Assembly: GCF_015999265.1 (NCBI RefSeq) | Contig: NZ_JAEAGR010000002.1 | Span: 186,001-250,000, forward strand | DNA: 64,000 nucleotides | Source of the DNA: Mobilitalea sibirica | Lineage (GTDB): Bacteria > Bacillota > Clostridia > Lachnospirales > Lachnospiraceae | Direction: 5' to 3' | Shown here: positions 17,434 to 26,370 of the stretch, in pieces | Layout of the letters: each line of letters starts with the position of its first letter | How positions within the stretch are numbered: the first letter of the stretch is position 1 | The notes under the pieces: generated by a model | What the model saw: only the letters and a program-made list of their open reading frames with translations | What the model was told of the DNA's origin: nothing | The model's database searches: none | Program-made: the position numbers and the translations under genes

Positions 17434-18741
17434 GTGAAAATGAATTATAAGACACAGATGGAAGCAGCGAAGTTAGGAATTATTACAAAGGAAATACAGG
17501 TGGTTTCTGAAAAGGAAAACATGGATATAAATAAGCTGATGGACCTAGTAGCCTCAGGTAGGGTGGTTATACCGGCTAATATTAATCATACATCTTTAAG
17601 TCCGGAAGGAATAGGAGAAGGTTTAAAGACGAAAATAAATGTAAACCTAGGGGTTTCAGGGGATTGTGCTTATTATGATAAGGAATTTGAGAAAGTGAAA
17701 TTATCCATTGAATTTGGTGTTGAATCCATCATGGATTTAAGTAACTACGGGAAAACAAATACCTTTAGAAAACAATTAATTGACTATAGTCCGGCTATGA
17801 TTGGAACTGTACCGATGTATGATGCCATCGGTTATCTGGAAAAGGATCTAATGGACATTAGTGCGAAAGATTTTTTGAAAGTAGTAGAGGCCCATGCAAA
17901 GCAGGGGGTTGATTTTATGACCATTCATGCAGGAATTAATAAAAGGGCAGTAGAAAGCTTTAAAAACTCAAAAAGATTAACTAATATCGTTTCCAGAGGC
18001 GGCTCCTTACTGTTTGCATGGATGGAGATGACAGGGAATGAGAATCCATTTTATGAGTATTATGATGAACTGCTGGATATTCTATATGAATATGATGTAA
18101 CGATTAGTTTAGGAGATGCCCTGCGTCCCGGCAGCATTCATGATAGTACAGATGCTGGACAGATATCAGAATTAATTGAGCTGGGAGCATTGACAAAAAG
18201 AGCATGGGATAAGCATGTGCAGGTTCTGGTGGAAGGTCCCGGACATATGGCTTTGAATGAAATTGCAGCCAATATGACTCTCCAAAAACGTCTGTGCCAC
18301 GGAGCCCCCTTCTATGTATTAGGTCCATTGGTTACGGATATTGCTCCCGGATATGACCATATAACCTCTGCCATTGGAGGAGCTATTGCTGCAGCAAATG
18401 GTGCTGATTTTCTCTGTTATGTAACACCAGCCGAACATTTGCGTCTTCCGGATTTAAACGATGTAAAAGAAGGAATTGTAGCATCAAAAATTGCTGCCCA
18501 TGCTGCGGATATCGCCAAAGGAGTAGCCGGTGCAAGAGAAATTGATAATAAGATGAGCGATGCCAGAAGAAGAATTGATTGGGAAGAGATGTTTTCTTAT
18601 GCTATTGATAGTAAGAAAGCCAGAGAATATTTTGAGAGCACACCTCCTACTGACAAGCACAGCTGTTCCATGTGCGGTAAAATGTGTGCGATGAGAACAA
18701 CGAATAAGATCTTAAACGGCGAGAAGGTTGAGATATTATAG
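17434..18741 (+). CDS. thiC: Phosphomethylpyrimidine synthase ThiC
   Basis: Radical SAM enzyme of 435 residues that converts 5-aminoimidazole ribotide to HMP phosphate in the cytoplasm. Conserved blocks seen include [69 protein letters not shown] and [14 protein letters not shown]. The C-terminal cluster motif is CSMCGKMC (Cys-x2-Cys-x3-Cys), one residue shorter than the Cys-x2-Cys-x4-Cys usually given for ThiC. I believe this is common in the short clostridial form. The start is the GTG at 17434 (AGAAAGG 6 bp upstream), with an ATG at 17440 as alternative. It is controlled by the TPP riboswitch. Confidence 0.96.
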   Translation: MKMNYKTQMEAAKLGIITKEIQVVSEKENMDINKLMDLVASGRVVIPANINHTSLSPEGIGEGLKTKINVNLGVSGDCAYYDKEFEKVKLSIEFGVESIMDLSNYGKTNTFRKQLIDYSPAMIGTVPMYDAIGYLEKDLMDISAKDFLKVVEAHAKQGVDFMTIHAGINKRAVESFKNSKRLTNIVSRGGSLLFAWMEMTGNENPFYEYYDELLDILYEYDVTISLGDALRPGSIHDSTDAGQISELIELGALTKRAWDKHVQVLVEGPGHMALNEIAANMTLQKRLCHGAPFYVLGPLVTDIAPGYDHITSAIGGAIAAANGADFLCYVTPAEHLRLPDLNDVKEGIVASKIAAHAADIAKGVAGAREIDNKMSDARRRIDWEEMFSYAIDSKKAREYFESTPPTDKHSCSMCGKMCAMRTTNKILNGEKVEIL

Positions 18742-18949
18742 ATAGGGTAATTATATACCGAACACATTTTCAATCCCATACTGTACATACTTAAAATAAT
18801 CGCTTATTAAGTGAGTGTTTATAAACGCTAAAAGGATAGTGTAAAGTGACATAGGATAACTAAAAGCAAGAAAGACATAGGAATCACATAATATTCATTA
18901 GGTTTGATTAACGGCTGTATGAGAATTTAGGCTAAAAGAAGGAAATAGT

Positions 18950-19783
18950 ATGATAAAGAAAATATATGATAGTATAGGATTAAAATCACCCTTGGTCCAT
19001 AATATTACGAATTATGTAACCGTAAATGATCAAGCTAATATTTTGCTTGCCTGCGGTGCATCTCCGATTATGGCAGATGATATGAAAGAAGTGGAAGAGA
19101 TTACGTCAATTTGTGATGCTTTGATTATTAATATCGGCACTCTAAATGAACGAACGGTATCGTCAATGATAAAGGCTGGCAGGAAAGCCAATGAATTAAG
19201 ACATCCTGTTGTATTGGATCCGGTAGGAGTAGGGGCTTCCAAGTTACGTACAGAAACTGCGATATTACTTATGAAGGAAGTCCATTTCTCGGTTATTCGA
19301 GGAAATATTTCAGAGATTAAGACAATCTATTATGGAAGCGGCAGTACAAAGGGTGTGGATGCTAATATATCCGACCGGGTAACCGAAGATAATATGAAAG
19401 ATGTAATCGGCCTTTTAAAGGAGCTAAGTGATAGAACAGATTCGGTGATCGCTGTAACCGGTGCCATTGATATCATTGTCTATAAGGAAAAGGCATATAT
19501 TATCCGTAACGGACATCCTATGATGAGTAAGGTTACCGGTACCGGCTGCATGCTATCTTCACTCATAGGAGCTTTTTGCGGGGCTAATCCACAGTTAATA
19601 CCGGAGGCGGCAGCCGTAGGCATATGTACCATGGGTATCTGTGGAGAGCTGGCTTATGAGAAGATGAAAGAAATGGATGGTGGAACCTCCTCCTATAAGA
19701 TGTATCTGATTGATTATGTCAGTAAGATGAACGCGGACCTTGTGATGGCAAGAGCGAAAGTAGAGCAGCTGTTATTAAGGTAA
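18950..19783 (+). CDS. thiM: Hydroxyethylthiazole kinase ThiM
   Basis: Ribokinase-like kinase of 277 residues that phosphorylates 4-methyl-5-(2-hydroxyethyl)thiazole with ATP. Conserved segments are SPLVHNITNYVTVNDQANIL near the N-terminus, GASPIMADD, VLDPVGVGAS, VIRGNISEI and the anion-hole/catalytic loop GTGCMLSSLIGAF. It belongs to the thiamin operon, although 208 bp separate it from thiC. With ThiW it forms a salvage branch for thiazole, needed because no thiG, thiH, thiF or thiS is seen in this cluster. Confidence 0.95.
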   Translation: MIKKIYDSIGLKSPLVHNITNYVTVNDQANILLACGASPIMADDMKEVEEITSICDALIINIGTLNERTVSSMIKAGRKANELRHPVVLDPVGVGASKLRTETAILLMKEVHFSVIRGNISEIKTIYYGSGSTKGVDANISDRVTEDNMKDVIGLLKELSDRTDSVIAVTGAIDIIVYKEKAYIIRNGHPMMSKVTGTGCMLSSLIGAFCGANPQLIPEAAAVGICTMGICGELAYEKMKEMDGGTSSYKMYLIDYVSKMNADLVMARAKVEQLLLR

Positions 19784-19895
19784 ATGAAAGAAGGTATTCA
19801 TATTAGAAACAATATTTCACAATAATGTATGATTACGTTTCGCAGATATTCTAATGAAGCCTAATACGCGTTGTACCGGTAGAATGGAGTTAAAT

Positions 19896-20552
19896 ATGAG
19901 AATAAAGAAAGAGGATTTATTACTATACGTAGTTACAGACCGAAGCTGGTTGGGAACGGGTAATCTTTATGAACAGGTAGAAAGCGTCATAAAAGCAGGG
20001 GCGACTATGGTACAGCTTAGGGAAAAAAATCTGCCCAAGGATGAATTTATAAAAGAAGCAATGCAAATGAAGAAAATAACTAGCAAATACCAAATTCCAC
20101 TTATTATTAATGATAATATTGATGTTACCCTTGCTTCCGGAGCTGACGGGGTTCATTTGGGACAGGAAGATGAACAGATAGCATTGGCCAGAGCTAAGCT
20201 TGGTGCTGATAGAATTATCGGTTTGTCCGCTCATAATGTGTATGAAGCTATGAAAGCCGAAGAATACGGAGCGGATTATATTGGTGTAGGTGCCGTTTTT
20301 GGCACCACAACGAAGTCTGATGCGAATCATATCTCCATGGATACCATAAAAAAGATACGCGGTGCTGTACAATTACCTATGGTAGCAATCGGAGGAATTA
20401 CAAAGGAGAACATATTACAGCTTAACGGTAGTGGAGTGGATGGTGTTGCTGTAATATCCGCGATATTTGCTCAACCGGACCCAGCCTGCGCTGCTAGAGA
20501 AATGATAGAATTATCAAAAACTATGGTACGTTCTAATCATATATTTACATAA
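19896..20552 (+). CDS. thiE: Thiamin-phosphate synthase ThiE
   Basis: TIM-barrel enzyme of 218 residues that joins HMP pyrophosphate and thiazole phosphate to give thiamin phosphate. Motifs are LYVVTDR, TMVQLREKNL (pyrophosphate-binding Arg), IINDNIDVTLASGADGVHLGQED, YIGVGAVFGTTTK and MVAIGGIT. The ATG at 19896 (MRIKKEDLLLYVVTDR) is chosen over a longer in-frame start at 19854 because GGAG lies 6 bp upstream and homologues start here. It is fourth in the thiamin operon. Confidence 0.95.
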   Translation: MRIKKEDLLLYVVTDRSWLGTGNLYEQVESVIKAGATMVQLREKNLPKDEFIKEAMQMKKITSKYQIPLIINDNIDVTLASGADGVHLGQEDEQIALARAKLGADRIIGLSAHNVYEAMKAEEYGADYIGVGAVFGTTTKSDANHISMDTIKKIRGAVQLPMVAIGGITKENILQLNGSGVDGVAVISAIFAQPDPACAAREMIELSKTMVRSNHIFT

Positions 20553-20841
20553 TGAAACAAAGTAAAGTACGTGCTAAAAACCTCAACTGGATAATAACGT
20601 GACTTATGCTGCAAGCCTCATAATTTTTTGATATCCATGATTGTATAAAGTAAGCCTTGATAATATAGCAATAAGTAATTATTGATCATTAGTTTTATGT
20701 AATGCAGAGATGGAAGATATGATAGACCTTAGAAAACCATTAGATAACCTAGGTAAATGAATCAATACTATCTTAATCATATAGTACTTATCTGTAGATA
20801 TGTTAAGAAAAAATATAAATATATAGGACGAGGAGATTACA

Positions 20842-21630
20842 ATGAAAAAAGTACTGAGTATCGCCGGATCGGATTGTAGCGGAGGAGCAGGAATCCAGGC
20901 AGATATTAAAACAATTACCATGCATAACATGTATGCAATGACTGTAATTACTGCTTTAACAGCCCAGAATACCACCGGAGTAAGCGGTGTATTGGAAGTC
21001 ACACCTAAATTCGTGGCTAATCAGATGGATATGGTGTTTACAGATATTGTTCCGGATACGATAAAAATCGGAATGGTTTCAAATGAAGATATCATTGCGG
21101 TGATTTCTGAGAAATTAATCGAATATAAAGCAAAAAACATTGTACTCGACCCTGTTATGGTATCAACCAGCGGTAGTAAACTGTTAGAGGATGGAGCCGT
21201 GAATAAGCTTGTTACCGATCTCATACCTTTGGCTACAGTTATCACTCCCAATATCCCTGAAGCAGAGATACTTACCGGTTTTTCAATTAAAACAAAGGAA
21301 GACATGGAAAAGGCTGTTATTAAGCTTTCAAAAAACTATTCCGGAGCAATATTAATTAAAGGCGGACATTTGGATGACAGCAGTGATGATCTATTGTTAG
21401 CAGAAGATAAAATTCACTGGTTCCCACAGATCAATATTGATAATCCCAATACCCACGGAACCGGATGTACCTTATCCTCTGCCATTGCATGTAATCTGGC
21501 TGCCGATAAAAATATAAAAGAAAGTATAGAAATAGCAAAAGCCTATATTACCGGTGCTTTAAAAGCGAATTTAAACCTGGGAAAAGGAAGTGGGCCGTTA
21601 AACCATTGTTGGAATTTTATTAGTAAGTAA
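20842..21630 (+). CDS. thiD: HMP/HMP-phosphate kinase ThiD
   Basis: Ribokinase-fold enzyme of 262 residues that phosphorylates HMP and HMP phosphate to the pyrophosphate used by ThiE. It starts with SIAGSDCSGGAGIQADIKT (substrate and metal binding), has VLDPVMVSTSGSKLL and PNIPEAEILTG, and ends with the catalytic loop NTHGTGCTLSSAIACNL. A GAGGAG-type RBS precedes the ATG. It is separated from thiE by 289 bp in which I see no gene, so it may have its own promoter or simply be distal in the operon. Confidence 0.95.
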   Translation: MKKVLSIAGSDCSGGAGIQADIKTITMHNMYAMTVITALTAQNTTGVSGVLEVTPKFVANQMDMVFTDIVPDTIKIGMVSNEDIIAVISEKLIEYKAKNIVLDPVMVSTSGSKLLEDGAVNKLVTDLIPLATVITPNIPEAEILTGFSIKTKEDMEKAVIKLSKNYSGAILIKGGHLDDSSDDLLLAEDKIHWFPQINIDNPNTHGTGCTLSSAIACNLAADKNIKESIEIAKAYITGALKANLNLGKGSGPLNHCWNFISK

Positions 21631-21766
21631 GTTAATAATAAACGGTTTCCTTAATTACCTGTGATTATAAGATGGAATATAGGGGTTGCCTAAATGCACT
21701 ACTTGTTAACAACCTTCTGTGATATGTTTGTTTTATGTAGATATATATACAAAAACAAACAATAAA

Positions 21767-21823
21767 AACATAGAAGATATACTTCAACAAGTGATGCGGT
21801 GACTCCTATGTTCTGTCTTTTTT
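21767..21823 (+). terminator. Probable branched terminator after thiD
   Basis: AACATAG (21767-21773) pairs with CTATGTT (21806-21812) and is followed by TCTTTTTT. Inside, GAAG/CTTC and AGT/ACT can form two small inner hairpins, so the structure is a branched stem rather than a simple hairpin. The rest of 21631-22027 is AT-rich and contains the promoter at 21888-21916. Confidence 0.55.
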
Positions 21824-21887
21824 ATGCTTAATTAGGAAATAAAAATGAAGTGGTAAGAATATACTAAGGAAACACAAGGAGTAAGAA

Positions 21888-21916
21888 TTGACAATGTATA
21901 TTGGGCATGGTACATT
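21888..21916 (+). promoter_or_regulatory. Probable promoter of the lamin-tail/phospholipase-like pair
   Basis: TTGACA (21888-21893), a 17-bp spacer and TACATT (21911-21916). The -35 box is perfect and the -10 box matches four of six positions. It lies about 110 bp before the ATG at 22028. Confidence 0.5.
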
Positions 21917-22027
21917 TGTAATAGAAATGGAAATATATGTAAATGATTATGTTTAGCATACCATTTCTTGAGAATTACATAACTTATTTTAGCGTTATTC
22001 TTCTGTTTATAGAAAGGGTGTGGAGTC

Positions 22028-22537
22028 ATGGAAGTTAAGATTTATGATGTCATATATAACCCAAAGGGAGTTGATTTACCCGGGGAATATGTCATTATTG
22101 GTTCAAAGGAAGAAAAACCTGTGTGCTTACATCATTGGGTTTTAAAAGATTTGGCAGGACATATATATGTGTTTCCTGATACTATGATTAATCCCGGACA
22201 AGAGATAAAGATTTGGACAAAAGTAGGTACCAACGATCAAAACAATTTATATTGGAACAGAAGACATCCGGTATGGAATAACTTAAGTGATATCGTTTTT
22301 CTAAAGGATGAAAATGGACAAACCGTTGATCAATACAAATACACAACTAAATTTTTTAATATTGAATTGTGTATGGGTACTGACTGGACAAAGTTTGGGG
22401 TAGCAACTGAAGATGGCAGGGTCTGGCTTACCAATACGGATAGTGTTGGATATCTAGGGGATGAGATTAATATGAATGGGAGCGAAGTCAGCTTTTGGTT
22501 TGATGAGCCTCATATACCACAATACCAACCGTTTTAA
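22028..22537 (+). CDS. Lamin-tail-domain (LTD) protein
   Basis: Protein of 169 residues. The first 110 residues match the bacterial lamin tail domain layout: a beta strand with YNPKG, then PGEYVIIGSKEEKPVCLHHW, LKDLAGHIYVFPDTMINPGQ, a VGTNDQNNLYWNRRHPVWNN segment and FLKDENGQTVDQYKY. Such Ig-like domains occur in extracellular nucleases and as binding modules. No signal peptide or anchor is visible, so it may stay in the cytoplasm or leave by another route. It lies 33 bp before a zinc-dependent phospholipase C-like gene and probably works with it. Confidence 0.78.
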   Translation: MEVKIYDVIYNPKGVDLPGEYVIIGSKEEKPVCLHHWVLKDLAGHIYVFPDTMINPGQEIKIWTKVGTNDQNNLYWNRRHPVWNNLSDIVFLKDENGQTVDQYKYTTKFFNIELCMGTDWTKFGVATEDGRVWLTNTDSVGYLGDEINMNGSEVSFWFDEPHIPQYQPF

Positions 22538-22570
22538 AGAATAGATGCTTAGCATGGAAGGGAGTTCAGG

Positions 22571-24304
22571 ATGGATACTAATGTACATAAATCAATTGTG
22601 AATGCTGCAGCTAAGTTACTACCTGCCGAAGTAAAATCATATCTTACAGGAGCCATAAATAGTGGACCTTATGAAGGAAAAACCAGACTGGAGTTATTGC
22701 TGCTTGGATCAGTAATCGAGGATGATATTCATAACCCCGGGCCTTTGCCGAGTCCTGATTTGCAGAGGATACCCAGTGATATTTTACCCGGAGCTTATTG
22801 GCCTTGGATGGAGCATTTTTGGAATCCTCATCTGGAAGAAGGAAAGGGACTTACGATTACAACTAAGCTACTTGGAGAGCTTTTTAACATACCATTAAAA
22901 GCTTTGACCTCCTTAATCCATGGAGATTTTGATATGAATGAAGTTTTGGGTCAATTCCGTTCAGCGGTTGATAGGGCTTTGGATTATTGGAATGACCATG
23001 TTTTACCGAATTACATTCAAGGTAATGAAGCGGATACATTCCTTTGTCTGGGAAGGATATGCCATCTGTTAACCGATGTGGGAACCCCTTGTCATATACA
23101 TAACGATCCTCATCTTAATATTTTTGATTTTTATGATGATGATGACTATGAAAAATATACGAGTGTAAAAACAGATCTGGTGGGAGATGGACATCTACCC
23201 AAAGAATGGGATGTTCCCTCTTATACGAATATCGTATATAATCCGAATTGGGATTTACCAATGTATTTTCGTGAGCTAGGTAAAATATCCCGTCTATATG
23301 ATTCGGACGATGTGGATGGTTGGGGTGAAGGGCATCCCTATCATTGGGATCACTATGATGATTCTTTCATTAATATACTACCAATTGATAGAGATATCTC
23401 AGGAGATCTTACGGATTTGGCATGTGATGCGATTGCAGCAGACCTGATACCGATTAATATTATGTTCGTGGCAGGTGTAATCTGCCATTTCTTCAAAACT
23501 ATTGATTTTAAAATGTCCTTGGATGTCCTTGAGGTAACGATCAAACGATTAAATGTACATGAGGATACGGATCCATTTGGTAAAGGGGAAATATACTTAA
23601 GTGCCAGTTTAAATAATCAGTATCTGTATCCGGTAGGAGGAAAATATAGTCTTCATTCAGGAACATCAAAGAATATTATTGGTGCCCGTTATCCGATCGC
23701 TATATGTGACAGAGATATTCCAGTACATTTTTATGCCAAAGCTTATGACGATGATTCTACTTATTTTTGGAATGATAGTGAAAGTTTAGGAAGTATTGAC
23801 TATGAAATCAATTTGAATGACTTAACTGATGGGACACCTCAGCTGGTCACTGCCTTTTCAAAGGGAGGAGAAGGAAGCTTTAGTCTGGTTCTGGAGATTT
23901 GCATCCATTTATGCCAAGGGGAGGAAAGACAATTTGATTCCATGATAAATCTTACTCCCTATATGGTGGATCCACAGCCATTACATGCGACTAGATTTGA
24001 TCGTTCCAGATACGTTCCTGCAATTCTTAATCTTAAGTCTCTGGCCCTTCATGAATATGCCGATAAAGGGAGAAGGATCTGTGACCGTTGGAACCATCTA
24101 AAGGATGAGAAGAAATTGGCAATTTACATGTATAAAGAGGAAATATTTAAAGAAACTGAAGGAAAGACAAAATTACAACTCATCGTAGAGAGAGTTTTTG
24201 GTGAAGACAGCAAACAGGTAACATGGGTGAAGGATGTCAAGGATTATAAAGGCTACTGTGCCTGTGTTAGAAAAGGTAAATCGGATAAGCTGATTCATGA
24301 GTAA
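22571..24304 (+). CDS. Zinc-dependent phospholipase C-like protein
   Basis: Protein of 577 residues whose first 290 residues have the all-helical zinc phospholipase C/S1-P1 nuclease fold. Visible ligands are His165, Asp169 and His175 in GRICHLLTDVGTPCHIHND, with the His-x3-Asp-x5-His spacing of Bacillus phospholipase C, plus an acidic DDIHNPG near residue 51 and several His/Asp later (HPYHWDHYDD). The C-terminal half (about 320-577) is a beta-rich region followed by a charged helical end, function unknown. No signal peptide is seen, which is unusual for this class. RBS GAAGGGAG supports the start. It is paired with the lamin-tail gene. Confidence 0.75.
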   Translation: MDTNVHKSIVNAAAKLLPAEVKSYLTGAINSGPYEGKTRLELLLLGSVIEDDIHNPGPLPSPDLQRIPSDILPGAYWPWMEHFWNPHLEEGKGLTITTKLLGELFNIPLKALTSLIHGDFDMNEVLGQFRSAVDRALDYWNDHVLPNYIQGNEADTFLCLGRICHLLTDVGTPCHIHNDPHLNIFDFYDDDDYEKYTSVKTDLVGDGHLPKEWDVPSYTNIVYNPNWDLPMYFRELGKISRLYDSDDVDGWGEGHPYHWDHYDDSFINILPIDRDISGDLTDLACDAIAADLIPINIMFVAGVICHFFKTIDFKMSLDVLEVTIKRLNVHEDTDPFGKGEIYLSASLNNQYLYPVGGKYSLHSGTSKNIIGARYPIAICDRDIPVHFYAKAYDDDSTYFWNDSESLGSIDYEINLNDLTDGTPQLVTAFSKGGEGSFSLVLEICIHLCQGEERQFDSMINLTPYMVDPQPLHATRFDRSRYVPAILNLKSLALHEYADKGRRICDRWNHLKDEKKLAIYMYKEEIFKETEGKTKLQLIVERVFGEDSKQVTWVKDVKDYKGYCACVRKGKSDKLIHE

Positions 24305-24370
24305 TCTTGGTGTGATCTACATGTAGTGCTTTAAAATCTATTAAGAAACAGAATATATTCGTTTTTTTGT

Positions 24371-24436
24371 AATGTCCGTTATGGGATTCATCTATAACGG
24401 ACATTCTTTATCGTATAAGTTCACCCTATACGATAA
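24371..24436. repeat. Two adjacent perfect hairpins
   Basis: A 12-bp inverted repeat (24371-24382 with 24394-24405) is followed directly by a 10-bp one (24408-24417 with 24427-24436). The first probably ends transcription of the phospholipase-like gene, although only a short CTTTA follows. The remaining non-coding part up to 24697 holds a possible 11-residue frame (24566-24601) with a strong ribosome binding site and otherwise nothing I can name. Confidence 0.6.
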
Positions 24437-24697
24437 TAAAGTCGCAGCATAACAATCGGTCGAAGTAAACATGGTTCATATATTAAGCAAGACTCAGCAC
24501 GAAGTCCCACCATATTTGACATGGGTTTGTATGCATGTTACAGTTATATGTAGAGGAGGTAATAAATGGATACAAATTTATATAAGAATGTAACTGTATA
24601 AGAAAAATTCACTATATTACATAAAATTTTATTTGTAGAAAAGACTATGTAGAGAGTTGTTTTTCGTATTGATATTTATATAAGAAAGGACGTAATA

Positions 24698-26050
24698 ATG
24701 GCAAATATTAATGAGATTACCTTAAAGGAATTATCAACCATGTATAAGAATAAAACTGTTTCTGTAAAAGAAGTAGTTCAAGAATATATCAAAGAAATTG
24801 AAGCAATAGATTCAGGAACAAACGGTTTAAACAGTGTTCTGGAATTAAATCCCGACGCTATTACCATAGCAGAGGAACTGGATGATCGGCACACTGAGAG
24901 GGGAAGCATGCTGTACGGAGTACCTGTATTATTAAAGGATAATATATGTACTGCCGACAAGATGCATACTTCAGCCGGTTCTTTGGCTTTGGCAGATTCT
25001 ATAGCATCAGCGGACGCAGAACTGGTAAAAACTTTAAGAAAGAAGGGTGCTGTGATACTTGGTAAAACCAATATGACGGAGTTTGCCAATTATATGACAA
25101 CAGGTATGCCTGCCGGTTATAGCTCAAGAGGCGGACAGGTCAAATCCCCCTATAAACCTGGTGAGGATCCCTCCGGATCAAGTACCGGATCAGCAGTTGC
25201 CGTTACAGCTAATTTATGTACCATCTCAATTGGAACAGATACTTCTAATTCCATAGTATCACCAGCAATTAAAAATGGTATTGTAGGATTAAGACCGTCG
25301 ATGGGGGCAATTAGCCAAAAGGGCATCATTCCAATCAGTTTTACCTGTGATACGGCAGGACCAATGACGAGAACCATTGATGATGCAGCAAGTTTTTTCT
25401 CTGAAGTAACCGGATTTTCAATGGAGGCAGAGGAGACCGAATTTAGTAACTATACCATTGGTATTAATGAATTATCTTTGAAGAATTTAAAACAAGAAGA
25501 AGTTAAGAAAGCTGAGATAGTCATTAAGGATTTAGAAAAAGCCGGAGTTACGATAAAACGCTTGAATATAGAACCAATACCAACGGAGAATATAAAGGCA
25601 ATTCAAAAATACGAATTTAAATTCACGATGGGCCGATATCTTGCAGACTTACCAAAGGATTATCCGATGAAATCTGTGAAAGATATTATTAATTTTAATA
25701 ACGAGCATCCTCAGGAAACGTTGCAATATGGTCAGACTCTTTTAATTGATGCGCAGGAAAATACAAGAGGGGATTTAAGTGAAGAGGAGTATATTACACT
25801 CCTCAAGGATCGTGAAACGAAGAAAAAAGAAATTTTTGAAACTTTAAGAGGCATCAATATGTGTCTTATGTTCCAAGAAAATCTATTGCTACAATATGTC
25901 GGATTGCCGATACTGGCAATCCCCCACGGCCTATATAATGACGGTATGCCCTTTGGTTATATAGCAACTTCTCTTACAGATGTAGATTTGTTAAAGACTG
26001 CGAAAAGTCTGAGTAAGATGATTGAGCGTAGAGTACCACCCAAACTGTAA
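24698..26050 (+). CDS. Amidase-signature family protein
   Basis: Cytoplasmic hydrolase of 450 residues with the Ser-Ser-Lys triad of amidase-signature enzymes: Lys80 (VLLKDNIC), Ser161 (DPSGSSTGSA) and Ser185 (TDTSNSIVSPA). It is shorter than GatA, the glycine-rich stretch is degenerate (GSSTGS for GGSSGG), and no gatB or gatC is adjacent, so it is more likely a stand-alone amidase than the tRNA amidotransferase subunit. The C-terminal part contains the usual LPILAIPHG-type segment. RBS AAAGGA precedes the ATG, and a terminator follows at 26091. Confidence 0.88.
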   Translation: MANINEITLKELSTMYKNKTVSVKEVVQEYIKEIEAIDSGTNGLNSVLELNPDAITIAEELDDRHTERGSMLYGVPVLLKDNICTADKMHTSAGSLALADSIASADAELVKTLRKKGAVILGKTNMTEFANYMTTGMPAGYSSRGGQVKSPYKPGEDPSGSSTGSAVAVTANLCTISIGTDTSNSIVSPAIKNGIVGLRPSMGAISQKGIIPISFTCDTAGPMTRTIDDAASFFSEVTGFSMEAEETEFSNYTIGINELSLKNLKQEEVKKAEIVIKDLEKAGVTIKRLNIEPIPTENIKAIQKYEFKFTMGRYLADLPKDYPMKSVKDIINFNNEHPQETLQYGQTLLIDAQENTRGDLSEEEYITLLKDRETKKKEIFETLRGINMCLMFQENLLLQYVGLPILAIPHGLYNDGMPFGYIATSLTDVDLLKTAKSLSKMIERRVPPKL

Positions 26051-26090
26051 TAGGAATGAAGGGGTGTTTCAAAATGTAATTAATATGCTA

Positions 26091-26147
26091 CCTTCTAGGT
26101 AGACAAGTTAAATATAAAAACTTGCTTACCTGGAAGAGAGCATTTTT
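26091..26147 (+). terminator. Terminator after the amidase gene
   Basis: A long imperfect stem (26091-26109 with 26119-26136, including CAAGTT/AACTTG and GGTA/TACC) is followed by a run of five T. The rest of 26051-26370 is AT-rich with no gene visible. Confidence 0.65.
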
Positions 26148-26370
26148 GTGTTTTTTGATGATTTATGGCATGGGAAGTGGGCGTGCAATTTATCATATAC
26201 AGATCGAGGTATGTTTTGAATGAATATGATAGACTACCAATTCAAGATAAATACTTGATATTTACTTAATTTATGGTATTGTTAAACTGTAGTTTCACTA
26301 TATGTGACATAATGTATCATACATATGCTTTATAAAAAAAATACAGAATTACATAAGAGATGAGGGTGTT

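Noticed and set aside
19923..20372. 149-codon minus-strand frame
   Set aside because: Fully antisense to thiE, with no ribosome site and a composition typical of a shadow frame.
24698..26050. Amidase as GatA of the tRNA amidotransferase
   Set aside because: Degenerate glycine loop and no adjacent gatB or gatC.
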